From Usitatibacter rugosus (GTDB lineage: Bacteria; Pseudomonadota; Gammaproteobacteria; Burkholderiales; Usitatibacteraceae), in NCBI RefSeq assembly GCF_013003965.1, contig NZ_CP053069.1:4247419-4311418 (forward strand): DNA of 64,000 bases. Reading direction: 5' to 3'. Position 1 is the first letter of the stretch, and each line of letters begins with the position of its first letter. A program made the translations under genes and the position numbers. Shown here one piece after another: positions 24,742 through 32,244 of this stretch. Below the pieces are notes generated by a model. It was given only the letters and a program-made list of their open reading frames with translations, was not told the origin of the DNA and made no database searches.

Positions 24742-25737
24742 ATGGCCCACGAAAGATCGATCGTCATTGTGACTCCGGCCCTTGCCGATGCCAACAACGG
24801 CAACTGGCAGACGGCGTCGCGCTGGGCGCGGATGCTGGCACCCCGCTACAGGACGCGCATCGTGCAGCATTGGCCCGACGGCGGTGCCTCCGAGCGCGAC
24901 GACGCGATGATCGCGTTGCATGCCGTGCGCTCGCTGGCCTCGATCAACACGTGGGCCGGAATCCGCGGGGAGCACGGGCTTGCGGTCGTGATGACGGGCA
25001 CCGATCTCTACGGGCTCGATGGAATGGATCCCCTGTCGAAGGAGGCGCTGTCGCTGGCCCAGCACGTGGTCGTGCTGCAGGAGCTCGGCAAGGAGAGGTT
25101 GCCGCCCTCCGCGCGCGCAAAGGCCCGGGTGATCTTCCAGTCGGCCACGAAGCGGCCCACGCTCACCAAGCCCCACTCGCGCCTGCGGGCCGTGATGGTC
25201 GGGCACCTGCGCGACGTGAAGTCGCCCGAGACGCTCTTCGATGCCGCGCTTCAGCTGCGTGCGGAGCGCGACATCTTCATCGACCACATCGGCGAGGCAC
25301 TCGATCCAAGCCTCGGCGCTCGCGCCCGTGCGACGGCCAAGGGCGCTCCGAACTACCGGTGGCTGGGCGGCCTGCCCCACGAAGAAGTGCGCCGGCGGAT
25401 CCAGCGCGCGCACCTGCTCGTCCACACGAGCCGTGCCGAGGGTGGAGCGCATGTAGTCCACGAAGCGATTCGCTCCGGCACGCCGGTGCTCGCCTCGGAC
25501 GTGGAGGGCAACATCGGGATGCTCGGTCCCGATTATTTCGGATACTTCCACCACGGAAGCGCGGCCCAGTTGGCCCTGATGCTCATCGCATGCCGCGACG
25601 AGCTGCACCGGACGCAAAGCGGTGCGCTGATGAAGCGGCTGCGCGAGCAATGCCACGAGCGCTCGCCGCTCTTCGATCCCGCCCGTGAGAAGGCGGCCGT
25701 GCTGAAGCTGGCCGCGGACCTGCTCGGCTCCCCGTAG
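24742..25737 (+). CDS. senB: selenosugar synthase SenB (TIGR04348-type glycosyltransferase)
   Basis: A 331-residue GT4-type glycosyltransferase. The N-terminus I-V-I-V-T-P-A-L-A-D-A-N-N-G-N-W-Q-T-A-S-R is characteristic of the TIGR04348 group. A donor-binding C-terminal domain contains L-G-G-L-P-H-E-E-V and the E-x7-E region S-R-A-E-G-G-A-H-V-V-H-E-A. In characterised systems SenB makes a selenosugar from UDP-sugar and selenophosphate. AAGGAGG at 24732-24737 fixes the ATG. No senC/selD gene is in the window; selenophosphate must come from elsewhere. Confidence 0.82.
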   Translation: MAHERSIVIVTPALADANNGNWQTASRWARMLAPRYRTRIVQHWPDGGASERDDAMIALHAVRSLASINTWAGIRGEHGLAVVMTGTDLYGLDGMDPLSKEALSLAQHVVVLQELGKERLPPSARAKARVIFQSATKRPTLTKPHSRLRAVMVGHLRDVKSPETLFDAALQLRAERDIFIDHIGEALDPSLGARARATAKGAPNYRWLGGLPHEEVRRRIQRAHLLVHTSRAEGGAHVVHEAIRSGTPVLASDVEGNIGMLGPDYFGYFHHGSAAQLALMLIACRDELHRTQSGALMKRLREQCHERSPLFDPAREKAAVLKLAADLLGSP

Positions 25738-25776
25738 CTTTTCCTTTTCGCCCGACCCGGGCTTGCATTCGGCCAC

Positions 25777-25798
25777 GTGTTATAGTCAACTATAACAC
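25777..25798. promoter_or_regulatory. 22-bp perfect palindromic operator for the GntR/YtrA-type regulator
   Basis: GTGTTATAGT-CA-ACTATAACAC: two 10-bp arms, exact complement, 2-bp centre. It sits 30 bp before the start of the regulator gene. TATAGT and TATAAC within the arms resemble -10 boxes, so binding would block the promoter. Autoregulation is inferred from position. Confidence 0.75.
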
Positions 25799-25827
25799 TA
25801 GGTCACCCAGGGAAAGCCGCACCGCCG

Positions 25828-26211
25828 ATGGACGGAGAGTGGAACGACAGCCAGCCGATCTACCGGCAGCTCCGCGACCGGATCGTCGCCATGATCCTCG
25901 ACGGCGCGTTGAACGAGGGCGACTCGCTGCCTTCCGTTCGCACCGTGTCGGCTGAATCCAGGGTGAACCCGCTCACCGTCATGAAGGGATACCAGCAGCT
26001 CGTGGACGAGGGGCTGGTGGAGACGAGGCGGGGGCTGGGCATGTTCGTGAACCAGGGCGCGCGCGGCCTGCTGCTGAAGAGCGAGCGCGAGGGGTTCCTG
26101 AAGGACGAATGGCCGCGGCTTCGCGAGCACATCGAGCGCCTCGGGCTCACGGTCGAGGATCTTCTCGCCCGCCCCGCCGCGAAGCGCCGCACCGGAAAGA
26201 AGGAGAGCTGA
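25828..26211 (+). CDS. GntR-family regulator, YtrA subfamily
   Basis: 127 residues. A winged helix-turn-helix (about 8-75; P-I-Y-R-Q-L-R-D-R-I-V-A-M-I and S-V-R-T-V-S...N-P-L-T-V-M-K-G-Y) is followed by only a short helical tail, as in YtrA-type GntR proteins that control ABC operons. The stop overlaps the ABC ATPase start by one base, so regulator and transporter are one operon controlled from the palindrome at 25777-25798. Confidence 0.9.
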   Translation: MDGEWNDSQPIYRQLRDRIVAMILDGALNEGDSLPSVRTVSAESRVNPLTVMKGYQQLVDEGLVETRRGLGMFVNQGARGLLLKSEREGFLKDEWPRLREHIERLGLTVEDLLARPAAKRRTGKKES

Positions 26212-27086
26212 TGTCCTGCATCGAGGCCCGCGGACTGCGGAAAACCTATGGCACCACCGCCGCGCTGGATGGCGTGGACCTTCGCGTCGAGGAGGGCCGC
26301 ATCCTGGGCTTGATCGGCCCCAACGGCGCGGGCAAGACGACTGCGCTCAATGCGATCCTCGGCCTCACGCCGTGCCAGGGCGAGCTGAAGGTGCTCGGGC
26401 GCGATCCGTGGAAGGAGCGCGACGAGCTGATGCGCGAGGCGTGCTTCATCGCGGACGTGGCAGTGCTGCCGCGCTGGATCAAGGTCTCGCAGGCCGTGGA
26501 CTACGTGGCCGGCGTGCATCCGCGCTTCGACCGCGCGAAGGCCGACGCCTTCCTCGCGAAGACGACGCTCCCGCGCGACAAGAAGGTGGGCAAGCTCTCG
26601 AAGGGCATGGTGACGCAGCTGCACCTCGCGCTCGTCATGGCCATCGACGCGAAGCTGCTGGTGCTGGACGAGCCCACGCTCGGCCTCGACATCCTCTTCC
26701 GCAAGCAGTTCTACGACTCGCTGCTGAACGACTACTTCGACGGCAAGCGCACCATCCTCGTGACCACTCACCAGGTGGAAGAGATCCAGCACGTCCTCAC
26801 CGACGTGGCCTTCATCAACCGCGGCCGCATCGTGCTGGATTCCTCGATGGAAGCGTTCGAGGGGCGCTTCTCGGAAGTGATGGTGATGCCCGAGAACGCC
26901 GAAGCGGCGCGCGCGTTGTCGCCGCTGCACGAGCGGCAGGTCTTCGGCCGCAGCATCCTGCTCTACGACAACGCGAACCGGACGCGCCTGGCCGAGCTGG
27001 GCGAGGTGCGCACGCCGAGCATCGCGGATGTCTTCGTGGCTCTCATCGGCAACGACGCAGGCACCGCGCAACGGGTGGCGGCATGA
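26211..27086 (+). CDS. ABC transporter ATP-binding protein
   Basis: 291 residues with Walker A G-P-N-G-A-G-K-T-T (about 36-44), a signature region L-S-K-G-M in place of LSGGQ, Walker B L-L-V-L-D-E-P-T-L-G-L-D and an H-loop T-T-H-Q. The C-terminal 80 residues are a family-specific tail. The ATG overlaps the regulator's TGA and AAGGAGAGC precedes it. It is the energiser for the permease encoded next; YtrA-linked exporters often respond to cell-envelope stress. Confidence 0.9.
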   Translation: MSCIEARGLRKTYGTTAALDGVDLRVEEGRILGLIGPNGAGKTTALNAILGLTPCQGELKVLGRDPWKERDELMREACFIADVAVLPRWIKVSQAVDYVAGVHPRFDRAKADAFLAKTTLPRDKKVGKLSKGMVTQLHLALVMAIDAKLLVLDEPTLGLDILFRKQFYDSLLNDYFDGKRTILVTTHQVEEIQHVLTDVAFINRGRIVLDSSMEAFEGRFSEVMVMPENAEAARALSPLHERQVFGRSILLYDNANRTRLAELGEVRTPSIADVFVALIGNDAGTAQRVAA

Positions 27087-27949
27087 ACGCGCGCTCGACA
27101 CTGGTTTGGTCCCTGCGACGCGAGCTCTGGGAGCACCGGTCCCTGTACATCGCGCCGCTGGTCGCGGCGGGCTTCGAGGTGCTGGCGTTCACCGCGCACA
27201 TTGCCAAGCAGGCGGCACCGCTGCAGGGGCTCTCGCAGATGGATCCCGCTAAGCGGGCGTTCATCGTCGCGATGCCGTACAGCTTCTCCGCCTCGATGAT
27301 CCTCTTCATCACCTTCATCGTCGCGCTGTTCTATTGCCTCGACGCCCTGTATGCCGAGCGGCGCGACCGCAGCATCCTCTTCTGGAAATCGATGCCGGTC
27401 TCGGACCGCATGACGGTGCTCTCGAAGTTCGTCGTGCCCATGGCGGTGCTCCCGGCCGTCGCATTCTGTGTCGCGCTGGCTACGCAGCTCCTGATCTTCG
27501 CCTCGAGCGGTGTCGTGCTCGCAGCGAAGGGCGTCGACGTCGGCGCGGTGTGGTCGTCGCTGCCGCTCGGGGAGATGACCGTGGTGATGGCCTATGGCCT
27601 CGTCGTGCACGCGCTCTGGTACGCGCCGATCTACGGCGCGCTGCTGTTCGTATCCGCGTGGGCGAAGAAGGCGCCGTTCCTCTGGGCCACGCTTCCGCTC
27701 TTCGGGGTCTTCCTGTTCGAGAGGATCGCGTTCGACAGCTCGTACGTCTATTCCTTCCTGAAGTACCGCGTCACCGGAGCGATCACCGAAGGATTCGTCC
27801 CGGGCGCCGGGAAGAGCATGGTGCTGTCGACCGCGCAGCTGGATCCCGTGCGGTTCGTCTCGAGCTACGGTCTCTGGGTCGGGCTCGCCCTTGCGGTGGC
27901 TTTCCTCGCGGTGGCGATCCGCATACGTCGCTCGCGCGAGCCGATCTGA
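27083..27949 (+). CDS. ABC transporter permease
   Basis: 288 residues, six predicted membrane helices, for example S-A-S-M-I-L-F-I-T-F-I-V-A-L-F-Y and A-L-A-V-A-F-L-A-V-A-I. It has the D-x-L-Y-A-E-R-R-D-R-S-I-L-F-W-K-S-M-P-V-S motif seen in ABC-2-type permeases. It overlaps the ATPase gene by 4 bp. Confidence 0.82.
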   Translation: MNARSTLVWSLRRELWEHRSLYIAPLVAAGFEVLAFTAHIAKQAAPLQGLSQMDPAKRAFIVAMPYSFSASMILFITFIVALFYCLDALYAERRDRSILFWKSMPVSDRMTVLSKFVVPMAVLPAVAFCVALATQLLIFASSGVVLAAKGVDVGAVWSSLPLGEMTVVMAYGLVVHALWYAPIYGALLFVSAWAKKAPFLWATLPLFGVFLFERIAFDSSYVYSFLKYRVTGAITEGFVPGAGKSMVLSTAQLDPVRFVSSYGLWVGLALAVAFLAVAIRIRRSREPI

Positions 27950-27960
27950 CGGAGACAACG

Positions 27961-29616
27961 ATGAAGATGCTGAAAACCTGGATTCCCGTCTTCACGGGAA
28001 TGACGTTCCTCTTCCGGAGAGTGATGTTCCCCTTCGCGGGGATCGCAATGGTCCTTTTCGCGCAATCGGCCCTGGCGAGCAACCTCATCGACGCGGCGTG
28101 GCTTGCGAAGAACCGCGAGACGGCCGGGGTGCTGCTGATCGACGCACAGCCGCCAAATCTCTACGCGAAGCAGCACATCCCCGGTGCGGTGAATGCGGAC
28201 GTGTTCAGGCTGGCGAGCTTCGGCGTGCGCGACATGCCGCTCGCGGAGATCGAGAAGATGTTCCAGGCGATGGGCCTCACTCCCGGGAAGAAGGTCGTGA
28301 TGTACGACCAGGGCGGCACGTGGTTCGCGACCCGGCTCTTCTTCTCGCTCACGTACTACGGATTCCCCGCGAAGGATCTCTTCATCCTCGACGGCGGGAT
28401 CGCGAAGTGGCAGGCGCTCGGGCTTCCGGTCACGAAGGACGCGACGCCCGCACCCTCACCCGGCACCTTCCGCGTCACGAAGACCAACGAGGACGTGCGA
28501 GCGCGCATGCCGGAGTTGGTTGCGGCATCCGGCGATACCGGCGGCAAGGTGCTCGTCGATGCGCTCGGCCTCGACTATCACTACGGCGCCACGGGATTCT
28601 TCAACAAGGCGGGCCACATTCCGCACGCGGTGTCGCTGCCCTCCGAGGATCTCTTCAACGCCGACAAGACGTTCAAGTCGCCCGAGGAGATGAAGGCGAT
28701 GCTCTCGCTCGTCGGAATCCGCTCCGACCAGGAGATCCAGGCGCACTGCGGCGGGGGCGGTGCGGCGAGCGTTCCGTACTTCGCCCTCAAGCACATCGTG
28801 GGCTATCCGAAGGTGAAGCTTTCGCTCGAATCGCAATTGGGCTGGTTGCAGGACGATCGCGACCTGCCGTTCTGGACCTACGGCGCGCCCGGGATGATGC
28901 GCGAGACGGATTGGCTGCAGGCGTGGGGCGGCAAGATGCTGCGCATGTACGGCATCGCGCGCGTGAGCGTCGTGGACGTGCGGCCCGCCGCGGCCTACAG
29001 CCAGGGGCACGTGCCGTTCGCGCTCAACGTTCCCGCGGAATCGTTCCGGGGCAACATCGGCGATCCGGTGAAGCTCGCGGAGATCCTCGGCGCGTCGGGC
29101 GTGGATCCTTCGCATGAAGCGGTCGTCGTCTCCAACGCCGGCGTGACCAAGGACGCGGCGCTCGCGTACGTGCTGCTCGAGCGGCTGGGGCAGAAGAAGG
29201 TCTCGATCTTCATGGAGTCGATGGACTCCATCGAATCGCTGGACCGCATGTCTCGTCGGGGCTTCGCGGTGACGAAGGACGTCTCACCGGTGCGGCCCGT
29301 CGTCTACACCGCAAAGACACAACCGGCTGCCGCGAATGCTTCCAGTGCGATCCCGAGAGTGTTCATCGCTTCGGGCTCGCAGGTTCCGGCCAAGGCGCCG
29401 GAAGGCAAGGTCGTGCATGTGCCGTACACGGAGCTGCTCAAGCCCGACGGCACGCCGAAGGAAGCGAAGGACATCTGGGCCGTCCTCACCAAGGCGGGCG
29501 TGCCGCGCTACGCCGAGCTCGTCGCTTTCTCCGACGATCCCGGCGAGGCAGCGGTCAACTACTACGTGCTGAAGCTGATGGGCTACCCGGCCGTGAAGAT
29601 GCTCACGCCGGCGTGA
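27961..29616 (+). CDS. multi-domain secreted rhodanese-like protein
   Basis: 551 residues with a signal peptide and at least three rhodanese modules plus a short fourth-like one. Only the second has the active-site Cys (Cys263, Q-A-H-C-G-G-G-G). The first (V-V-M-Y-D-Q-G-G-T) and third (V-V-V-S-N-A-G-V-T) lack it. It may transfer sulfur in the periplasm; a selenium or thiol link to the nearby sen genes is only a guess. GGAG upstream supports ATG 27961. The ATG at 28000 gives a cleaner signal peptide (M-T-F-L-F-R-R-V). Confidence 0.75.
   Translation: MKMLKTWIPVFTGMTFLFRRVMFPFAGIAMVLFAQSALASNLIDAAWLAKNRETAGVLLIDAQPPNLYAKQHIPGAVNADVFRLASFGVRDMPLAEIEKMFQAMGLTPGKKVVMYDQGGTWFATRLFFSLTYYGFPAKDLFILDGGIAKWQALGLPVTKDATPAPSPGTFRVTKTNEDVRARMPELVAASGDTGGKVLVDALGLDYHYGATGFFNKAGHIPHAVSLPSEDLFNADKTFKSPEEMKAMLSLVGIRSDQEIQAHCGGGGAASVPYFALKHIVGYPKVKLSLESQLGWLQDDRDLPFWTYGAPGMMRETDWLQAWGGKMLRMYGIARVSVVDVRPAAAYSQGHVPFALNVPAESFRGNIGDPVKLAEILGASGVDPSHEAVVVSNAGVTKDAALAYVLLERLGQKKVSIFMESMDSIESLDRMSRRGFAVTKDVSPVRPVVYTAKTQPAAANASSAIPRVFIASGSQVPAKAPEGKVVHVPYTELLKPDGTPKEAKDIWAVLTKAGVPRYAELVAFSDDPGEAAVNYYVLKLMGYPAVKMLTPA
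27982..28001. repeat. dRS3-like inverted repeat inside the rhodanese gene start
   Basis: ATTCCC-N8-GGGAAT fits the formula of the small dispersed dRS3-type repeat known from Neisseria. It is read in frame as W-I-P-V-F-T-G-M-T. A degenerate neighbour, TTCCCC-TTCGC-GGGGAT, follows at about 28026-28041. Confidence 0.55.
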
Positions 29617-30028
29617 TCGGCTTGAACACGACCGACGGGGCGCTCCGTGTCGAGGGCCCGTGGTACGTGGCCTCGATGTTGTTGCCGTCGGGATCGAGCA
29701 CGAACGCCGCGTAATAGCCGGGGTGGTAGTCCCGCGGCCCGGGCTTACCGTTGTCCTTGCCACCCGCCTTCAGCGCGTCGCGATGGAAGCGCTGCACCTC
29801 TTCCTGGCTCGCGGCCAGGAAAGCGATGTGGACGGGCAGGACCTTCACGGATGCATCGGCATCGATGAAGAGCTCGTCGGCATAGAAGTAGCCGTCGCCT
29901 TCGTGGACGATGTCGCCCTTGCCCAACGCTCCGAGCGCGGCCTTGTAGAAGGCGAGGCTCTTCGCGAGGTCCTTCACGTGGAGCTGCACGTGGTCGATCA
30001 AACGCCCCCGGTGGAATTCGACGCTCAT
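29603..30028 (-). CDS. VOC (glyoxalase-like) family protein
   Basis: 141 residues with a vicinal-oxygen-chelate fold: D-H-V-Q-L-H-V-K-D at the first beta-alpha-beta unit, H-I-A-F-L-A in the middle and N-N-I-E-A-T-Y-H-G at the end, with metal-ligand-like His and Glu. The substrate is unknown. Its start overlaps the stop of the next VOC gene by 4 bp, and its 3' end overlaps the rhodanese gene by 14 bp on the other strand. Confidence 0.83.
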   Translation of the reverse strand: MSVEFHRGRLIDHVQLHVKDLAKSLAFYKAALGALGKGDIVHEGDGYFYADELFIDADASVKVLPVHIAFLAASQEEVQRFHRDALKAGGKDNGKPGPRDYHPGYYAAFVLDPDGNNIEATYHGPSTRSAPSVVFKPITPA

Positions 30029-30408
30029 TGGGGCACGTCCTGGATGAGGGCCATGATGTTGCCCTCGGTGTCCTTGAACCACGCGGCTTTGGCGCCGCCG
30101 CCCGTGGCGATGGAGTTCTCGGTCTTCATGCCGGGGACGTCGTACTCCTCGAACTTCACGCCGCGCTTCTTCAGCTCCGCCACTTCGCGCTCGAGGTTGT
30201 CCACCGACCAGAAAGCCTGGCTCGCGGCCGACGTGCCGGCGTTGGGCGTCGGATACATGAAGCACGCGGTGTGATCGCCGAATTCGTAGACCACGCCGCC
30301 GGCGCGCTCCTCTTTCGCCTTGAGGCCGACCTTCTCCTCGTAAAACTTGCGCGCGCGTGGAACGTCTTTCACGGGAATGTAGGAATACATCGGAGATTTC
30401 TGCAGCAT
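30025..30408 (-). CDS. VOC family protein
   Basis: 127 residues, one VOC unit (M-Y-S-Y-I-P-V-K-D-V-P-R-A-R-K-F-Y; G-N-I-M-A-L-I-Q). The ATG at 30408 was chosen because GGAGG lies 5 nt upstream; a GTG at 30420 overlaps that site. It forms a two-gene operon with the following VOC gene. Confidence 0.83.
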   Translation of the reverse strand: MLQKSPMYSYIPVKDVPRARKFYEEKVGLKAKEERAGGVVYEFGDHTACFMYPTPNAGTSAASQAFWSVDNLEREVAELKKRGVKFEEYDVPGMKTENSIATGGGAKAAWFKDTEGNIMALIQDVPQ

Positions 30409-30432
30409 TGCGGCCTCCACGGGGATGTCTCC

Positions 30433-30960
30433 CTATGAGGCTTCCATCGCGGCCTTGAGTTCCTCGCGATCCGTTACGGAGAGTGCCGGGCTGAAGTGCA
30501 GCACCGGTTCCACGAGCTCGGTGGATTCGAAGTAGGGACCGCGGCAGGCCATGTGCACGTAGCCGCCGGGCGAGAACATGCCCTCCTCGTAGAACACGAG
30601 GCGGATGCGCCAGGTGCCTTTCTCGATCGGCTCCTTGCAGTGGCGGCACTTGGCTTGTCCTGTCGGTGAGCGCTCCGCGCCATCGATGCGCTGCAAACGC
30701 GCGTGTGCGCTCGACGTTTTGGCCACGCGTTCCAGGGTCGCGCGATCGGGAAGGTCCGGCGCCGCCGTCTCGAGACCCGCGATCACCGCGTCCGGCCGCT
30801 TGAACGCCGCGCACAGCGGATGGAACCACTGCGTGGCCTCGCCCTCGCCGAAAGCATTGGGAACGCGCTCACCGAAGCGCAGCTCGCCCTTCGCGATGGC
30901 GATTCCGCAGCCGCGGCATTTGGATCGGCCCGTGGCGGCCGGTTCGAAGGTGTTTGGCAT
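30433..30960 (-). CDS. protein with two tandem PARP-type zinc fingers
   Basis: 175 residues. Finger 1 is C15-x2-C18-x28-H47-x2-C50 with family-type surroundings (G-E-L-R-F-G-E; T-Q-W-F-H-P-L-C). Finger 2 is C105-x2-C108-x27-H136-x2-C139 (K-G-T-W-R-I-R; H-M-A-C). The spacing matches PARP-type fingers that recognise DNA breaks in eukaryotic PARP1 and ligase III. No ADP-ribosyltransferase domain is attached. Function in bacteria is unknown; binding to damaged DNA is a reasonable guess. Confidence 0.82.
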   Translation of the reverse strand: MPNTFEPAATGRSKCRGCGIAIAKGELRFGERVPNAFGEGEATQWFHPLCAAFKRPDAVIAGLETAAPDLPDRATLERVAKTSSAHARLQRIDGAERSPTGQAKCRHCKEPIEKGTWRIRLVFYEEGMFSPGGYVHMACRGPYFESTELVEPVLHFSPALSVTDREELKAAMEAS

Positions 30961-30966
30961 GGGCAG

Positions 30967-30972
30967 ATTGTA
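30967..30972 (-). promoter_or_regulatory. -10 box TACAAT, leaderless start of the PARP-finger gene
   Basis: On the minus strand TACAAT, then CTGCCC, then the ATG at 30960. Confidence 0.45.
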
Positions 30973-31026
30973 AAGCGACCCAGCGCGGGCATTATCATGG
31001 CCATCCCAAACAGAGGGCTGGCCTCC

Positions 31027-32244
31027 ATGACCCGGACGATCCTTGTCGCCATCGCTTTGCTGCCGGGCTTCGCCGAGGCCGCAGCCGATCCACCGCCGAC
31101 GGACATGACGCGCATCTTCAACGAGTCGGTCGCGCGAATCCGTACGGACTACGTCGATGTCCCCAGCGATCAGAAGCTCATCGGCGGATGCGTCAGCGGC
31201 ATGGTTGCAGCGCTCGACCGGTATTCCTCCTATATCGACAAGGAGAAGTACGACAACCTGCTCAACCCGAAACAGACAGGCGTCATCGGGATCGAGGTGC
31301 GGGACCGGGACGGGTTGATCGAGGTGCTGACGCCGTTCGAGGGGTCGGCTGCCGCACGCGGTGGAATTCTCGCCGGCGACGTCATCGTTCGCATCGACGC
31401 GAAACCCGTGACTGGTTTACCCCTCGACGAGATCATCCGCCTTCTCCGGGGTGACAAGGGCTCGCGGATCAAGATCGCGATCGTGCGCGAGGGCGAGGCG
31501 AAGGCCAGGGAGTTCGACCTGGAACGCGAGGCCTATTCCCCTCCCATCGCCGACGGCCGCCTGCTGGCCGGCAACATTGCCTACGTGCGCCTCGCCCGGT
31601 TCAGCCCGGATGCGATGACGCTGCTGGCCGACCAGTTGAAGAAGCTCGACAAGGAGGCCGGATCCAACGTTCGGGGCCTGGTCCTCGACCTCCGGGGTAA
31701 CACGGGTGGCCTGCTTCCCGTGAGCATCGGGATCGCCGCCGCGTTCCTGCCCACCGATGCCCCCATCGCCGAGCTGCGGGGTCGGTCCAAGGATGTGCCG
31801 ATGAGCCTTACCGCGAAGAAATCGAACTACGTTCGCGGCGCATTTGCCCCGAACCCGTATGAGGGTGTGAGCGAGCAGGTCCGGCAATCGGTCCCCCTCG
31901 TGGTGCTCGTCAACGGCTATACGTCCAGCGGCGCGGAGATCGTCGCGGGTGCCTTGCAGGACAACAAGCGCGCCATCGTCGTGGGTTCGAACACCGCGGG
32001 CATCGGGACGATCCAGACGCTCCTTCCCCTGGGCGGGAACGATGGAGTCCTCAAGCTCACGACGGCGCGCTATCTCACGCCCAAGCTCCGATCGTTCGAC
32101 GGCAAGGGCCTCGTACCGGACATCGTGGTCGAAGGAGCGGATCGTCGTACGGGTGAACGCGACGCCGTGCTGGAACGCGCGCTGCAACAGCTCCCGCCTT
32201 TGAAGGCGGCGCAAACTGACTTATTTCCGAGGAGAGAACAATGA
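31027..32244 (+). CDS. S41 (CtpA-like) protease-fold protein, catalytic Lys replaced
   Basis: 405 residues with a signal peptide (M-T-R-T-I-L-V-A-I-A-L-L-P-G-F-A-E-A), a PDZ domain (about 80-165; G-I-E-V, A-A-R-G-G-I-L-A-G-D-V-I) and an S41 core. The nucleophile Ser301 is present (T-S-S-G-A-E-I-V-A-G-A-L), but where the family has G-K-G-x-x-Q the sequence is G-I-G-T-I-Q (Ile326), so the general-base Lys is missing. It may be inactive or have a changed mechanism. Its stop overlaps the next start by 4 bp. Confidence 0.82.
   Translation: MTRTILVAIALLPGFAEAAADPPPTDMTRIFNESVARIRTDYVDVPSDQKLIGGCVSGMVAALDRYSSYIDKEKYDNLLNPKQTGVIGIEVRDRDGLIEVLTPFEGSAAARGGILAGDVIVRIDAKPVTGLPLDEIIRLLRGDKGSRIKIAIVREGEAKAREFDLEREAYSPPIADGRLLAGNIAYVRLARFSPDAMTLLADQLKKLDKEAGSNVRGLVLDLRGNTGGLLPVSIGIAAAFLPTDAPIAELRGRSKDVPMSLTAKKSNYVRGAFAPNPYEGVSEQVRQSVPLVVLVNGYTSSGAEIVAGALQDNKRAIVVGSNTAGIGTIQTLLPLGGNDGVLKLTTARYLTPKLRSFDGKGLVPDIVVEGADRRTGERDAVLERALQQLPPLKAAQTDLFPRREQ

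Noticed and set aside
24730..25776. N-terminal extension of SenA over the senB gene
   Set aside because: It is antisense to senB and rich in Arg/His; the EgtB-type domain begins only after 24729.
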